64,000 nucleotides of DNA. It comes from Acidimicrobiales bacterium. GTDB taxonomy: Bacteria > Actinomycetota > Acidimicrobiia > Acidimicrobiales > RAAP-2. The translations under genes were made by a program, and so were the position numbers. Numbering within the stretch: the stretch's first letter is position 1; every line of letters starts with the position of its first letter. Shown piece by piece: positions 26,006 through 36,164 of this stretch. The stretch spans positions 1-64,000 of the forward strand of contig JANYFR010000051.1 of assembly GCA_025362585.1 (NCBI GenBank), read 5' to 3'. A model generated the notes under the pieces. The model was not told where the DNA came from, made no database searches, and was given only the letters and a program-made list of their open reading frames with translations.

Positions 26006-28146
26006 ACCGCGAGTTCCTCGGTGGCCTCGACCGCGACGTGGGGCACGATTCGTTCGAGCCACGCCGGCATCCACCAGTTGGCGTTGCCGAAGAAGTGCAT
26101 GAGGGCCGGCACGAGCACCGTGCGAAGGATGAAGGCGTCCATCAGGACCGCTCCGCCGAGACCAATGCCGAACTCGGCGATGACCCGTTGTCCACCGAAC
26201 GCGAAGGAGAAGAAGACGCAGATCATGACCAGGGCGGCCGCCGAGATGACTCGACCGGTATTCGCCTGACCGCGACTAATCGCCTCCTCATTACTGCCCG
26301 TGTTGAGCCACTCTTCGTGCATGCGCGAGACCAAAAACACCTGATAGTCCATGGAGAGACCGAAGAGGATGGCGATCATGATGACCGGAAGGAACGACTC
26401 GATGGGGCCAGTACCGGCTCCGATGAGTGAGCTCCCCCAGCCCCATTGGAAGACCGCGACCACCAGGCCGAAAGAGGCGCCGGCCGCGAACAGATTCATC
26501 GCCGCCGCCGTTAGGGGGATGACGATACTGCGGAAGGCCACCATGAGCAGCAGACAGCCGAGCAGCACAATCACCCCGACGAAGAGCGGTATCTTCGCCG
26601 TGAAGATTGTGGCAAAGTCGACGAAGATCGCCACGAGCCCTCCGACGTAGATGGCGGTGTGCGAGCCCGACGTCGCGGCCGGAACGTACGTCGAACGAAT
26701 TGTCTGTATGAGATCCTCGGTCTTGGTGTCTTGCGGGCTGGACTTGGGGATGACGTAGATGACGCCGACATGTCCGTTCGCGCTCAACTGCAGTGGAGCG
26801 ACCGCCGCGACGTCGGGCTTTCCCTGCAGCGACTGGTCGAGCGCGATCATGGCCTGCTGGTCCGCGGAGTTGTGGATGGCGCCGACGACCTGGAGGGGAC
26901 CGTTAAAGCCCGGTCCGAAACCCTTGGCGAGCAGATCGTACGCCTGGCGGGTCGTCGATCCGGCGGGGTTGGAGCCCTGATCCGAGCTGCCCAAGTGCAA
27001 GGAGAAGAAGGGGATGCCGAGCACGACAATCACGACCAGCGCGGCGAGCGAGATGGTGCGCGGACGACGTGACACGTAGGCGGCCCAGCGCTGCCAGGCA
27101 CTGGCGATGACGAGCGGCTCGGGGCCGTTCACCTTGAGCGACCGGCGCTCTTTGCGGCTCAGGGCGTGGAACTTCTCGATGCCCAGGAGAGCCGGTAAGA
27201 GGGTTAGTGAGGCGAACATCGTGATCAGCACGGTGAGCGACGACGCAATGGCGACGCCGTTCAAGAAGGCGAGGCGTAAGACGAGCATGCCCAGGAGCGC
27301 AATGCAGACCGTGGCGCCCGCGAAGAGCACGGCCCGGCCCGAGGTGTCGATTGCCGTCACAATCGAATCCTCGACGCTCAGCCCGCGCTTCAACCCCTGG
27401 CGGGAGCGGGTCACGATGAAGAGGGCGTAGTCGATGCCGACCCCGAGACCAATCAGCGAGCCCAGGATGGGGGCGAACTGCGCGATGTTGAGCCCGTGGC
27501 TCAACAGGGTCGTGGCCGCCGACGCAATGCCGAGGGCGAAGAGCGCGACGCCGAGGGGGAGCAGCATGGCGAAGAAGGAGCCAAAGGCGAGGATCAGGAC
27601 GATCGCCGTCGCAATGAGTCCGAAGATCTCGCCCGGACTGCCCTTGGGCGCGTCGAGCTGACCGAAAGCGTTTCCCCCGAACTGGACGTTGAGCGACGGG
27701 GACCTGGCGCCCGCGGCGACGGTTTCGACGGCCCTGATCTGGGGGTTGGTCAGCTTGAAGGAGGACTTCGAGAAGTAGACCACCGCGTAGGCAATCTTGC
27801 CGTCCTTACTGATTTGGAGGGAACCACCCAGGAACGGGGAGACGACTTGGGCGACGTCGGGCAGTTTGCTCGCCCGGGCGACCACTGCCTCGATCTGGCG
27901 TTGGTGACTCTGGATGGTGCCGCGCGTTGCCTGAAAGACGATCTGGTCGATGTCGCCGGACTTGCTCGCGAAGCCCGATTGGAGCAGCGTGAGGGCGTGG
28001 GTCGAATTGGTGCCCGGGAGGCTGAAGGAGTTGGCGAACGCCGAACCGAATGTCTGGGCGGCCACGTTGATTCCAAGGAAGAGAACTATCCACGCGGCGA
28101 GCACGAGCCACCGACGTCGAAAACTGAATCGGGCGAGGGATTTCAT
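26002..28146 (-). CDS. MMPL family RND transporter
   Basis: A 714-residue carrier in the layout of two halves, each with one span, a large extracytoplasmic loop and five spans. GVGIDYALFIVTRSRQ and FGLSMDYQVFLVSRMHEEW are the paired GxxxDY motifs that carry the proton-relay Asp-Tyr. Relatives export lipids or drugs in actinobacteria. ATG 28146 (MKSLARFSFRRRW) is chosen as the usual family start after an AGGAG. A palindrome (28189-28201) lies 43 bases upstream, in the divergent gap to the NUDIX gene. Confidence 0.92.
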   Translation of the reverse strand: MKSLARFSFRRRWLVLAAWIVLFLGINVAAQTFGSAFANSFSLPGTNSTHALTLLQSGFASKSGDIDQIVFQATRGTIQSHQRQIEAVVARASKLPDVAQVVSPFLGGSLQISKDGKIAYAVVYFSKSSFKLTNPQIRAVETVAAGARSPSLNVQFGGNAFGQLDAPKGSPGEIFGLIATAIVLILAFGSFFAMLLPLGVALFALGIASAATTLLSHGLNIAQFAPILGSLIGLGVGIDYALFIVTRSRQGLKRGLSVEDSIVTAIDTSGRAVLFAGATVCIALLGMLVLRLAFLNGVAIASSLTVLITMFASLTLLPALLGIEKFHALSRKERRSLKVNGPEPLVIASAWQRWAAYVSRRPRTISLAALVVIVVLGIPFFSLHLGSSDQGSNPAGSTTRQAYDLLAKGFGPGFNGPLQVVGAIHNSADQQAMIALDQSLQGKPDVAAVAPLQLSANGHVGVIYVIPKSSPQDTKTEDLIQTIRSTYVPAATSGSHTAIYVGGLVAIFVDFATIFTAKIPLFVGVIVLLGCLLLMVAFRSIVIPLTAAAMNLFAAGASFGLVVAVFQWGWGSSLIGAGTGPIESFLPVIMIAILFGLSMDYQVFLVSRMHEEWLNTGSNEEAISRGQANTGRVISAAALVMICVFFSFAFGGQRVIAEFGIGLGGAVLMDAFILRTVLVPALMHFFGNANWWMPAWLERIVPHVAVEATEELAV

Positions 28147-28188
28147 GGTGGGGCGGGCTCCTGAATGGGCGAGGGGGGGACCGAATAA

Positions 28189-28201
28189 AATACGCAGTAT
28201 T
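28189..28201. promoter_or_regulatory. Palindrome AATAC-GCA-GTATT in a divergent promoter gap
   Basis: Perfect 5-bp arms around 3 bases, 43 bases from the MMPL start and 35 from the NUDIX start. It looks like a repressor operator, for example of a TetR-family regulator as is usual for RND pumps, but no regulator gene is adjacent. It may also overlap a -10 element. Confidence 0.4.
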
Positions 28202-28235
28202 GGCGGAAGGCCTTGGTAGATATTAGGGGAGAAAC

Positions 28236-29036
28236 GTGATGGCCCGTGACGCGAGGTGGCCCGCGCGATTTGAGGGTCACGTCTACCCCCAGGCCATTCC
28301 GGAACCTGACGACATTCAGCCCGGGGCTCCGGCACCGTGGTCGACGTTGCCCTCGATCGCGCGACGTGGGTTGGACCTTGGACTGGTCGAGGCCCGGCTA
28401 CTCGACGGCCATCGCCACGTCGCGACCTCACCAATTCCGGACGATTTTAGTGCGATGGTCGCGGTGGGCGACGCCGCACGCCGGCCTATCACCCGTCGCT
28501 CGGCGGTCCTCGTCGCGCTGTTCGAGGAGCACGGGGAGACCCATGTGGTCCTCACCCGCCGCTCGGCGCACCTGCGACAGCACGGTGGCGAGATCGCGCT
28601 GCCCGGTGGGCGCAGCGACGCCGGAGAGACGCCGGTCACCACGGCGCTGCGCGAAACCCGTGAGGAGGTCGGCATCGACGAGTCGTTGGTGAGAGTCGTG
28701 GGATGGTTGAGCCCCATCGTGACCTTCGCCTCGGGTTCGGCGATCTGGCCAATCGTGGGGCTGCTCCAACATCGTCCCCACTTCGTCACCGATCCCTCCG
28801 AGGTAGAGCGGGCCTTTACCGTGTCGCTCGCGGACCTGCTCGCTGGTGACGCGTTCCTCGAGGAGCGATGGCGCCGCGAGCAACGCCCGGGATCCGACGA
28901 AGACGGCTATCTGCCGATTCACATCTACCGAGTGCCGGGCGACCTGGTCTGGGGCGCCACTGCCCGAGTGCTCACCGAGCTGTTGTGCGTCGTGACGGGC
29001 GTCGCGTGGCCCGAGTTGAACCGCGGCTGGCCCTAG
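28236..29036 (+). CDS. NUDIX hydrolase, CoA-pyrophosphatase-like
   Basis: A 266-residue protein whose NUDIX box is GGRSDAGETPVTTALRETRE followed by EVGI, a complete Gx5Ex7REUxEExGU. LTRRSAHLRQHGGEIALPGG just before it is the pattern of NudL/CoAse-type enzymes that hydrolyse coenzyme A and related pyrophosphates. An N-terminal extension of about 85 residues is longer than in the minimal family. GTG 28236 or ATG 28239 may start it, after AGGGGAGA. Confidence 0.85.
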   Translation: MMARDARWPARFEGHVYPQAIPEPDDIQPGAPAPWSTLPSIARRGLDLGLVEARLLDGHRHVATSPIPDDFSAMVAVGDAARRPITRRSAVLVALFEEHGETHVVLTRRSAHLRQHGGEIALPGGRSDAGETPVTTALRETREEVGIDESLVRVVGWLSPIVTFASGSAIWPIVGLLQHRPHFVTDPSEVERAFTVSLADLLAGDAFLEERWRREQRPGSDEDGYLPIHIYRVPGDLVWGATARVLTELLCVVTGVAWPELNRGWP

Positions 29037-29046
29037 ATCCGTCCGG

Positions 29047-29052
29047 TAGATT
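29047..29052 (+). promoter_or_regulatory. -10 box TAGATT upstream of guaB3
   Basis: TAGATT fits the -10 form in this window. A start near 29059 gives a leader of about 45 bases with CGGAGG (29093-29098) before ATG 29104. The -35 is weak. No purine riboswitch is recognisable in the gap. Confidence 0.35.
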
Positions 29053-29103
29053 GTTCCCAACAGTCACCCGTTTTCGGGGCGCAGATTCCTATCGGAGGAC
29101 ACC

Positions 29104-30267
29104 ATGGCGGAAGTCGAGATCGGCATCTACAAATCGGCGAGACAGGCCTACGGATTCGACGACATCGCCATTGTCCCCTCGCGTCGTACGCGCGATCCCG
29201 AGGACGTGGACATTTCGTGGCAGATCGACGCCTACAAGTTCGAACTGCCGGTGCTCGGCTCGGCGATGGATGGCGCGATGTCGCCGGCGACCGCGATCGA
29301 ACTCGGACGCCTCGGCGGGCTCGGGGTCTTGAATCTCGAGGGGCTCTGGACCCGCTACGAAGACCCGATGCCGCTCTTCGAGGAGATTCGTGAGCTCGAT
29401 GACGACAAGGCGACGATGCGCATGCAGCAGATGTACCTCGAGCCCATCAAGCTCGAGCTCGTCGCGACCCGAATCAAGGAGATGAAGGCCGCCGGCGTTA
29501 CCACCGCCGCGTCGGTCACCCCCGCGCGCACCGATTGGATGGCCACGACCATCCTCGACGCCGGACTCGACATCCTGGTCATCCAGGGCACCGTCGTCTC
29601 GGCCGAGCACGTCTCCAAGGCTGTCGAGCCGCTCAACCTCAAGAAGTTCATCCGCCAGTTCGAACTGCCGGTCATCGTCGGGGGCTGCGCGAGTTACCAG
29701 GCGGCGCTGCACCTGATGCGCACCGGTGCCGCCGGTGTCCTCGTGGGCGTCGGCCCCGGCAACGCCTGCACGTCGCGAGCGGTGCTCGGTATTGGCGTGC
29801 CCCAGGCCACCGCAATCGCCGACGTCGCCGGTGCGCGGATGCGCCACCTCGACGAGACCGGCGTCTACGTGCACGTCATCGCCGACGGCGGCATGAGCAA
29901 GGGTGGCGACATCGCCAAGGCCATTGCGTGCGGCGCCGACGCCGTGATGATTGGTTCTCCACTCACGAGCGCCGTGGAAGCGCCCGCGCGCGGATTCCAC
30001 TGGGGCATGGCGACCTTTCACCCCACGCTGCCCCGCGGCACCCGGGTGCGCACCCAGGTACGTGGCACGCTGAGAGAGGTCCTGCTCGGACCGGCGCACG
30101 AAAACGATGGCCGTCTTAACCTCTTTGGAGCACTCCGTACGTCGATGGCGACCTGCGGTTACGAGACGCTGAAGGAGTTCCAGAAGGCGGAGATCATGCT
30201 GGCCCCGTCGCTGCAAACCGAAGGAAAGCAGTTGCAGCGCTCCCAGGGTGTCGGCATGGGCCATTGA
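29104..30267 (+). CDS. guaB3: GuaB3 family IMP dehydrogenase-related protein
   Basis: A 387-residue TIM-barrel protein of the actinobacterial GuaB-related type. [20 protein letters not shown] is the N-terminal barrel signature and [15 protein letters not shown] matches the IMPDH cysteine loop. No CBS domains are inserted, unlike canonical GuaB, so the length is short. In mycobacteria GuaB3 is not the essential IMPDH; related proteins elsewhere act as GMP reductase. The TGA overlaps the TTG start of guaA. A purine-interconversion role is inferred. Confidence 0.87.
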   Translation: MAEVEIGIYKSARQAYGFDDIAIVPSRRTRDPEDVDISWQIDAYKFELPVLGSAMDGAMSPATAIELGRLGGLGVLNLEGLWTRYEDPMPLFEEIRELDDDKATMRMQQMYLEPIKLELVATRIKEMKAAGVTTAASVTPARTDWMATTILDAGLDILVIQGTVVSAEHVSKAVEPLNLKKFIRQFELPVIVGGCASYQAALHLMRTGAAGVLVGVGPGNACTSRAVLGIGVPQATAIADVAGARMRHLDETGVYVHVIADGGMSKGGDIAKAIACGADAVMIGSPLTSAVEAPARGFHWGMATFHPTLPRGTRVRTQVRGTLREVLLGPAHENDGRLNLFGALRTSMATCGYETLKEFQKAEIMLAPSLQTEGKQLQRSQGVGMGH

Positions 30268-31805
30268 CCTCGAACGTCCTGGTCGTTGACTTCGGCGCCC
30301 AGTACGCCCAGTTGATCGCACGACGGGTCCGTGAGGCCCACGTCTACTCCGAGATTGTTCAGAGTTCGATCACCGCCGACGAGGTGCGCGCTAGGGCGCC
30401 GTCGGCCATCATCTTGTCGGGAGGACCGAAGTCGGTCTACGAGGTACCGGCCCCGTCGCTCGATCCGGCAATCTACGAACTCGCCATTCCGGTGCTCGGG
30501 ATCTGTTACGGGGCGCAGTTGATGGCCCAGCAACTCGGGGGCGAGGTGGCCCACACCGACGCCGGCGAGTACGGCCGCACCGTCCTTACGCGTGAGGGTC
30601 CCTCGGTCCTGATGGCGCAGTGGCCGGTGGAGGGGACGTGCTGGATGAGCCACGGTGACGCCATCGCTCGGGCGCCGGGAGGCTTCGCGGTGAGCGCCTC
30701 GAGCCCCGGCGCTGCGGTCGCGGTAATGGAGGACGTCGAGCGTCGCCTCTACGCGGTGCAGTTCCATCCCGAGGTCGTCCACACCGAACGCGGCCAGGAG
30801 CTGCTGTCGAACTTTTTGCACCATATTGCCGGTATCGCCCCCACGTGGACCAATGAGTCGATCATCGTCGCACAGGTCGCGGCCATTCGCGCCCAGGTCG
30901 GTACCGAGCGCGTGTTGTGCGCGCTGTCGGGGGGCGTCGACTCCGCGGTCGCGGCGGCCCTCGTCACGAAGTCCGTGGGCCACCAGCTCACCTGCGTCTT
31001 CGTCGACACCGGCCTGATGCGCAAGAACGAGGGTGAGCAAATCGAGGAGACCTTCACGCGCCAGTTCGGCGTCGAGCTCATTCACGTGAAGGCCCAGGAC
31101 CGGTTCTTTGACGCTCTGGCCGGCGTCGTCGACCCCGAGGCCAAGCGCAAGATCATTGGGGAGCTCTTTATTCGCGAGTTCGAGGCCGTCGCGCGCGAAC
31201 TCGGGGCGGGCGGCGACGGACCACGATTCCTCGTCCAGGGCACGCTCTACCCTGACGTCATTGAGTCGGGCTCGGGTCACGCCGCGAATATCAAGAGTCA
31301 CCACAACGTGGGCGGCCTGCCCGAGGACCTCTCCTTCGAGCTCGTCGAGCCACTGCGCAGCCTCTTCAAGGACGAAGTTCGTCACGTCGGCGAGGAGTTG
31401 GGACTGCCGCCCGAGATCGTGTGGCGCCAGCCCTTCCCGGGGCCCGGCCTCGGCGTAAGAATCGTCGGCGAAGTGACGCGCGAGCGCGCCGAGATCCTGC
31501 GCAACGCCGACCACGTTGTCGTGGACGAGATCAAAAAAGCCGGCCTCTACCGGGAGCTCTGGCAGAGTTTCGCGGTGTTACCGGCCGTTCGTACGGTGGG
31601 GGTCATGGGCGACGGACGAACCTACGCGTACCCCATCATCATCCGTGCGGTCACCAGTGACGACGCGATGACGGCCGACTGGGCCCGCCTGCCCTACGAT
31701 CTCGTCGAGCGAATCGCCAATCGGTTGATCCGCGAGGTCGACGGCGTCAATCGCGTGGCGCTCGACGTGACGAGTAAGCCGCCCGGCACCATTGAGTGGG
31801 AGTGA
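30264..31805 (+). CDS. guaA: GMP synthase (glutamine-hydrolysing)
   Basis: GuaA (513 aa) converts XMP to GMP. The class I glutaminase has GICYGAQL with its nucleophilic Cys and FHPEVVHT with the catalytic His. The ATP pyrophosphatase loop is [11 protein letters not shown], and the dimerisation domain follows, ending KPPGTIEWE. It starts at TTG inside the guaB3 stop, so translation is probably coupled. Its own end overlaps pcrA by 10 bases. Confidence 0.96.
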   Translation: MTSNVLVVDFGAQYAQLIARRVREAHVYSEIVQSSITADEVRARAPSAIILSGGPKSVYEVPAPSLDPAIYELAIPVLGICYGAQLMAQQLGGEVAHTDAGEYGRTVLTREGPSVLMAQWPVEGTCWMSHGDAIARAPGGFAVSASSPGAAVAVMEDVERRLYAVQFHPEVVHTERGQELLSNFLHHIAGIAPTWTNESIIVAQVAAIRAQVGTERVLCALSGGVDSAVAAALVTKSVGHQLTCVFVDTGLMRKNEGEQIEETFTRQFGVELIHVKAQDRFFDALAGVVDPEAKRKIIGELFIREFEAVARELGAGGDGPRFLVQGTLYPDVIESGSGHAANIKSHHNVGGLPEDLSFELVEPLRSLFKDEVRHVGEELGLPPEIVWRQPFPGPGLGVRIVGEVTRERAEILRNADHVVVDEIKKAGLYRELWQSFAVLPAVRTVGVMGDGRTYAYPIIIRAVTSDDAMTADWARLPYDLVERIANRLIREVDGVNRVALDVTSKPPGTIEWE

Positions 31806-34081
31806 ACGCGAACTCGTTCTCGGACGAGGCGTTGTGGGGAGCGCCGGACAACGCGAGCCGCGGATTGGACCCGTTGTCGCTCCTCGAAGGACTGACGGCG
31901 CCCCAGCGAGAGGCCGTGATCCAGCGAGGCGGTCCCCTCCTCGTGATCGCCGGGGCCGGCTCGGGCAAGACTCGAGTACTGACTCGTCGAATCGCGCACA
32001 TCCTCGCGACCAGGGACGCCCAGCCGTGGGAGATCATGGCGATCACGTTCACCAACAAGGCGGCCGACGAAATGCGCCGACGGGTCGTGGATTTAGTCGG
32101 CGACGACGCACGTCAAATGTGGGTCTCCACATTCCACTCGGCGTGCCTGAGGATGTTGCGCGCCCACGCTGACGTCCTCGGTTACCAGCGAGGCTTCACG
32201 ATCTACGACGCCGGCGACGCCGAGAGCGCGGTCGAGCGCATCATGAAGGAGCTCAACCTCGACACGAAGCGGCTCTCGCCGCGCAGCGTCGCGGCGGCGA
32301 TCTCAGCGGCGAAGAACGAGATGCGCGGTCCCGCCGCCTACGCGAGTGAGGGCGGCGACGATCCCCACCACCGGCGTATCGCGCAGATCTACGGTCTCTA
32401 CTGCGATCGGCTGATGCTCGCCAACGCGATGGACTTCGACGACCTGCTGCTGAACGCCGTGGCGATGTTGAAGAAGGATGGTGACGTCCTGGCCTCGTAT
32501 CAGCGCCGCTTCCGCTATCTCCTCGTTGACGAGTTTCAAGACACCAATGGCGTGCAGAACCAACTCGTGATGATGCTGGCCGAGGGCCACCGCAACCTCT
32601 GCGTGGTTGGCGACTCGGACCAGTCCATCTACCGCTTCCGCGCCGCCGACGTCCGCAACATCCTCCAGTTCGAACAGCGCTTTCCCGACGCGGCGGTCAT
32701 TTTGCTCGAGCAGAACTTCCGTTCCACCCAGACGATCCTCGACGCGGCCAACGCCGTCATTGCGAAGAACGCGAGTCGTCACGCGAAGAACCTCTTCACC
32801 GACGACGTCCAGGGCGAGAAAATCCGGCTCTACCGGGCCGGCGACGAGTACGACGAAGGTCGGTGGGTCGCGAGCGAGCTGCGCCGTCTGCGCACCCAGG
32901 TCTCGCTCGACTGGAACCAGATGGCGATTTTCTACCGCACCAACGCGCAGAGTCGGGTCCTCGAAGAGGAGATGTTGCGCGCCTCGATCCCGTACCGGGT
33001 CATTTCGGGCATGCGGTTCTACGACCGCAAGGAGATCCGTAACGCGCTGGCCTACTCGCGGCTGATCGTGAACCCCCGCGATGAGGCTTCGGCCCGGCGG
33101 GTCATCAACGAGCCCAAGCGCGGCATCGGCGCCTCGGCGCAGGCCAAGCTCGGTGCCTACGCCGCCGAACAGGGAATCTCGTTCGCGGAAGCCACGCACT
33201 ACGGCGCCGAGGCCGGACTCAGTGGTCGGGCGCTTAGCGGCTCGCAGAAGTTCTCATTCATGCTCGATCAGTTGCGCGCAATGGCCAACGACCTCTCACC
33301 GCGCGAGATGATCGGGGCAATCGTTGCCGAGTCGGGGATGGGCGACGCGTTGCGCGCGGAGAACTCCGACGAGGCGTACTCGAGACTAGAGAACCTCGGC
33401 GAACTCGCGTCGGCGGCGGCGCAGTACGACACGCTGCTCGACTTCGTCGAGCGAATGGCGCTGGTGGCAGACTCGGACCAACTCGACGGCGGTGCCGGAG
33501 CGGTGTCACTCATGACCCTGCACGTCGCGAAGGGTCTCGAGTTTCCCGCCGTCGTGATCACGGGACTCGAGGAGACCATTTTTCCTCACAATCGTGCGCT
33601 CTCGGACGAGGCCGAGCTCGAAGAGGAGCGCCGCCTCTGTTACGTCGGGGTGACCCGCGCCATGCGTCACCTCGTGCTGACCCACGCCTGGACGAGGACG
33701 GTGTGGGGGAGGCCGACGAACGAGATTCCGAGCCGCTTTCTCCAGGAGATCCCATCAGAGCTCGTCCAGGACCTCTCCGCGACCCTGCCCGCTCGCCGAT
33801 CGAGTTTCGTCACCGACAGCGACGGATTCGTGGGACGCGGGTCCGAGTTCACCGAGGGTCGGGCGTTCGGCACCGGCGCGGCGCCGCCGGTGCGTTCAAC
33901 GGGTGCCGAGAAACTCGGACTCGTCGTGGGTGACGCCGTCGTGCACGACCGATTCGGCCGGGGCACCGTGATGAGCGTCGACGGCACCGGCGCTCACGCG
34001 AGGGCGTCGGTGCAGTTCGACGATCACGGCACGAAGCAACTAGTGCTCGCCATGACGCCACTCCAGCGCGTAAATCCTTAG
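31796..34081 (+). CDS. pcrA: ATP-dependent DNA helicase UvrD/PcrA
   Basis: A 761-residue SF1A 3'-5' helicase for repair and plasmid or replication-fork processing. [30 protein letters not shown] (given in parts as Q-motif and AGAGSGKT Walker A), LVDEFQDTN (Walker B), [25 protein letters not shown]-like [12 protein letters not shown] and YVGVTRAM are motifs I-VI in order. The C-terminal end [16 protein letters not shown] is the Tudor-like RNA-polymerase-binding domain. It starts at GTG within guaA. Confidence 0.95.
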   Translation: MGVNANSFSDEALWGAPDNASRGLDPLSLLEGLTAPQREAVIQRGGPLLVIAGAGSGKTRVLTRRIAHILATRDAQPWEIMAITFTNKAADEMRRRVVDLVGDDARQMWVSTFHSACLRMLRAHADVLGYQRGFTIYDAGDAESAVERIMKELNLDTKRLSPRSVAAAISAAKNEMRGPAAYASEGGDDPHHRRIAQIYGLYCDRLMLANAMDFDDLLLNAVAMLKKDGDVLASYQRRFRYLLVDEFQDTNGVQNQLVMMLAEGHRNLCVVGDSDQSIYRFRAADVRNILQFEQRFPDAAVILLEQNFRSTQTILDAANAVIAKNASRHAKNLFTDDVQGEKIRLYRAGDEYDEGRWVASELRRLRTQVSLDWNQMAIFYRTNAQSRVLEEEMLRASIPYRVISGMRFYDRKEIRNALAYSRLIVNPRDEASARRVINEPKRGIGASAQAKLGAYAAEQGISFAEATHYGAEAGLSGRALSGSQKFSFMLDQLRAMANDLSPREMIGAIVAESGMGDALRAENSDEAYSRLENLGELASAAAQYDTLLDFVERMALVADSDQLDGGAGAVSLMTLHVAKGLEFPAVVITGLEETIFPHNRALSDEAELEEERRLCYVGVTRAMRHLVLTHAWTRTVWGRPTNEIPSRFLQEIPSELVQDLSATLPARRSSFVTDSDGFVGRGSEFTEGRAFGTGAAPPVRSTGAEKLGLVVGDAVVHDRFGRGTVMSVDGTGAHARASVQFDDHGTKQLVLAMTPLQRVNP

Positions 34082-34140
34082 TAAGAATCCCTGATCACCT
34101 CGTGGAGTCGCCTGGGGGTGAGGTGTCAGAATGGTGAGTC

Positions 34141-35397
34141 ATGGTTATCTCTCGGCCGGTCTACCGGCCACCGTCGGCTCCGAGTAACAATCGGCTCCCC
34201 GCCCGCGTGTACTGGCGACGCCGAGCGATTGTTATTTTGGCCGCGGTCACACTGGTGGTCGTTGGCTACCTCGGCATCACGTTGGCCCTCGCACTCAACA
34301 ACCCCGGCTACGGCGCCTCGTACTCGGCGAGGGCGGCCGAGTGGGGTCGCCAGCACGGCCTCGGGAGCTTGGTCACCTGGGTCGAAACCGAGTGGAACAA
34401 ACTCAATCCCGCGAAGATCGGAGGGAACCCGTCCAAGGGTTCGTACGGTTCTGGCGCGACGAAGGTCAACGTGCCGGCCGCCGGCCACCTTCCGGCGCCC
34501 ACCCGGATCGCCACCCCAGCCGGGACCCCCCAGACGGGCGAGGGGGTCTGGCACGTCGCAGGACGCACCACGGCCAAGGGCGTGCCGGCGATCTACGAGG
34601 CGTTCGTGCGCCCTGATCCGATCCACACGAGTTACGTCGTGGGCGTCGCGTGGATGGACCCGACGCTGCTGCGAGCACGGCTGTACTCGGGCTCGTTCAT
34701 TCCCGGCGGCGGTCCCTACAACTACAGCGCGCCGATCACGGCCGCCAGCTCCAAGACCCTCGTGGCCGCCTTCAACGCCGGTTTCCGGATGCAGGACGCC
34801 AACGGTGGCTACTACACCCAAGGCACGATGGTGAAGCCCCTTCGCCCCGGTGCGGCCTCGGTCGTGATCTTCAAGGACGGCACCATGACGGTTGGTGCGT
34901 GGGGCTCCAACGACCTCACTTTCTCCAACCATCAGATTCAATCGGTGCGCCAGAATCTCGATCTCATCGTCAACAACGGCCAGCCAGTGCCCGGACTGAC
35001 GGTCTCGAACTCGCTGAAGTGGGGTAAGACCCTCGGCGGTACCTTCAACGTCTGGCGATCGGGCCTCGGGGTCACGAAGAATGGCGCCCTGGTCTACGTC
35101 GGCGGTCCGGCCCTCTCGATCAGTGACCTCGCGAGCGTACTGGCGCGAGCCGGCGCCGTGCGAGCGATGGAACTGGACATCAACACCGACTGGGTGTCGT
35201 TCTCGACGTTCACTGGTCCGATTGACACGCCGATCACTGGCGCGAACGGCGTCAATTTGGTCAATACGGCGACCGAGCAGATGATTGAAAGGCCGTCGCA
35301 CTACTTCGCGTCGTACTGGGCACGCGACTTCTTCACGATGTCGCTGCGCAGTGACCAGACGACGAACTCGACCTCGACCACCACGGCCGGCGGTTAG
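34141..35397 (+). CDS. Membrane-anchored phosphodiester glycosidase (NAGPA domain)
   Basis: A 418-residue protein with a proline-rich start, one membrane span (about 27-50), and an extracytoplasmic domain. AFNAGFRMQDANGGYY, VVIFKDGTMTVGAW, GVTKNGALVYVGGP and AGAVRAMELDINTDWV are the core stretches of the phosphodiester glycosidase family (PF09992), which cleaves sugar-phosphodiester or related linkages. It converges with the dprE2-dprE1-ubiA operon, overlapping by 4 bases, so a role in the same envelope is plausible but inferred. Confidence 0.75.
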   Translation: MVISRPVYRPPSAPSNNRLPARVYWRRRAIVILAAVTLVVVGYLGITLALALNNPGYGASYSARAAEWGRQHGLGSLVTWVETEWNKLNPAKIGGNPSKGSYGSGATKVNVPAAGHLPAPTRIATPAGTPQTGEGVWHVAGRTTAKGVPAIYEAFVRPDPIHTSYVVGVAWMDPTLLRARLYSGSFIPGGGPYNYSAPITAASSKTLVAAFNAGFRMQDANGGYYTQGTMVKPLRPGAASVVIFKDGTMTVGAWGSNDLTFSNHQIQSVRQNLDLIVNNGQPVPGLTVSNSLKWGKTLGGTFNVWRSGLGVTKNGALVYVGGPALSISDLASVLARAGAVRAMELDINTDWVSFSTFTGPIDTPITGANGVNLVNTATEQMIERPSHYFASYWARDFFTMSLRSDQTTNSTSTTTAGG

Positions 35398-36161
35398 CGC
35401 TCGGTGATTTTGCGGAACAGCGCCTTGGGCAGGTGTCGCAGCACGCCAAAGACGTAACGCAGCGCCGGCGGGCTCCAGATCACGCGCTCGCCGCTCGCGA
35501 GGCCCCGCAGTGCGATGATGGCCACCGCGGCGGCGTCGGTCGTGAAGGGCGGCTCCGGGTGACCGAGGGTCATCTTGGTGCGCACGACGCCCGCTCGCAG
35601 CACCTGCAGACTGACCCCGGTCCCCTCGAGGGAGTCGGCCAGCCCGTCGCACAGCCGGTCGAGGCCCGCCTTGGCACCGCCGTAGAGGTACATCGTGCGC
35701 CGAACGCGCACGCCCGACACCGACGTGATCACGAGGATCCGTCCACTGCCCTGGGCGACCATGCGGCGTCGGACCTCGGCGAGCGCCGCGACGGGCCACG
35801 TGAGATTCACCGTCATCACGCGCGCCGCCGCCTCCGCGCTGTCCTCGTCCTCGCTTTGACTACCGAGCAGGCCAACTGCGACGATGACCAGATCGACGTT
35901 GTCGTGGGCCTTTTCGAACGACTCGGTGACCGTACGACGCGCGTTGGACGGATCCTCGGCGTCGAACAGGACCGTGTCGGTCCTCGTGGCCCCGGCGGCG
36001 CGCGCCGCGGCCGCGGCCTCGTCGAGCAGACCGGCGTTGCGTCCGGCGAGCACCACCGTCTCGGTGCGATTCGCGCAGAGCTGCTCGATAATTGCCCGTG
36101 CGATGTCCGAGCTGCCCCCGAGGACGACGACAGTCTGGGGTTGGCTAAAGGCGTTGTCCAC
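35394..36161 (-). CDS. dprE2: Decaprenylphosphoryl-2-keto-ribose reductase DprE2
   Basis: DprE2 (255 aa) is the NADH-dependent short-chain reductase that completes epimerisation of decaprenylphosphoryl-ribose to -arabinose. LGGSSDIARAIIEQL is the cofactor loop and TSVSGVRVRRTMYLYGGAKA holds the Ser-Tyr-Lys site as S..Y(GGA)K. It lies 3 bases after dprE1 in the same operon, as in mycobacteria. Confidence 0.9.
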   Translation of the reverse strand: MDNAFSQPQTVVVLGGSSDIARAIIEQLCANRTETVVLAGRNAGLLDEAAAAARAAGATRTDTVLFDAEDPSNARRTVTESFEKAHDNVDLVIVAVGLLGSQSEDEDSAEAAARVMTVNLTWPVAALAEVRRRMVAQGSGRILVITSVSGVRVRRTMYLYGGAKAGLDRLCDGLADSLEGTGVSLQVLRAGVVRTKMTLGHPEPPFTTDAAAVAIIALRGLASGERVIWSPPALRYVFGVLRHLPKALFRKITER

Positions 36162-36164
36162 GAT

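Noticed and set aside
29037-29103. Purine riboswitch before guaB3
   Set aside because: The gap is 67 bases with no aptamer-like stems.
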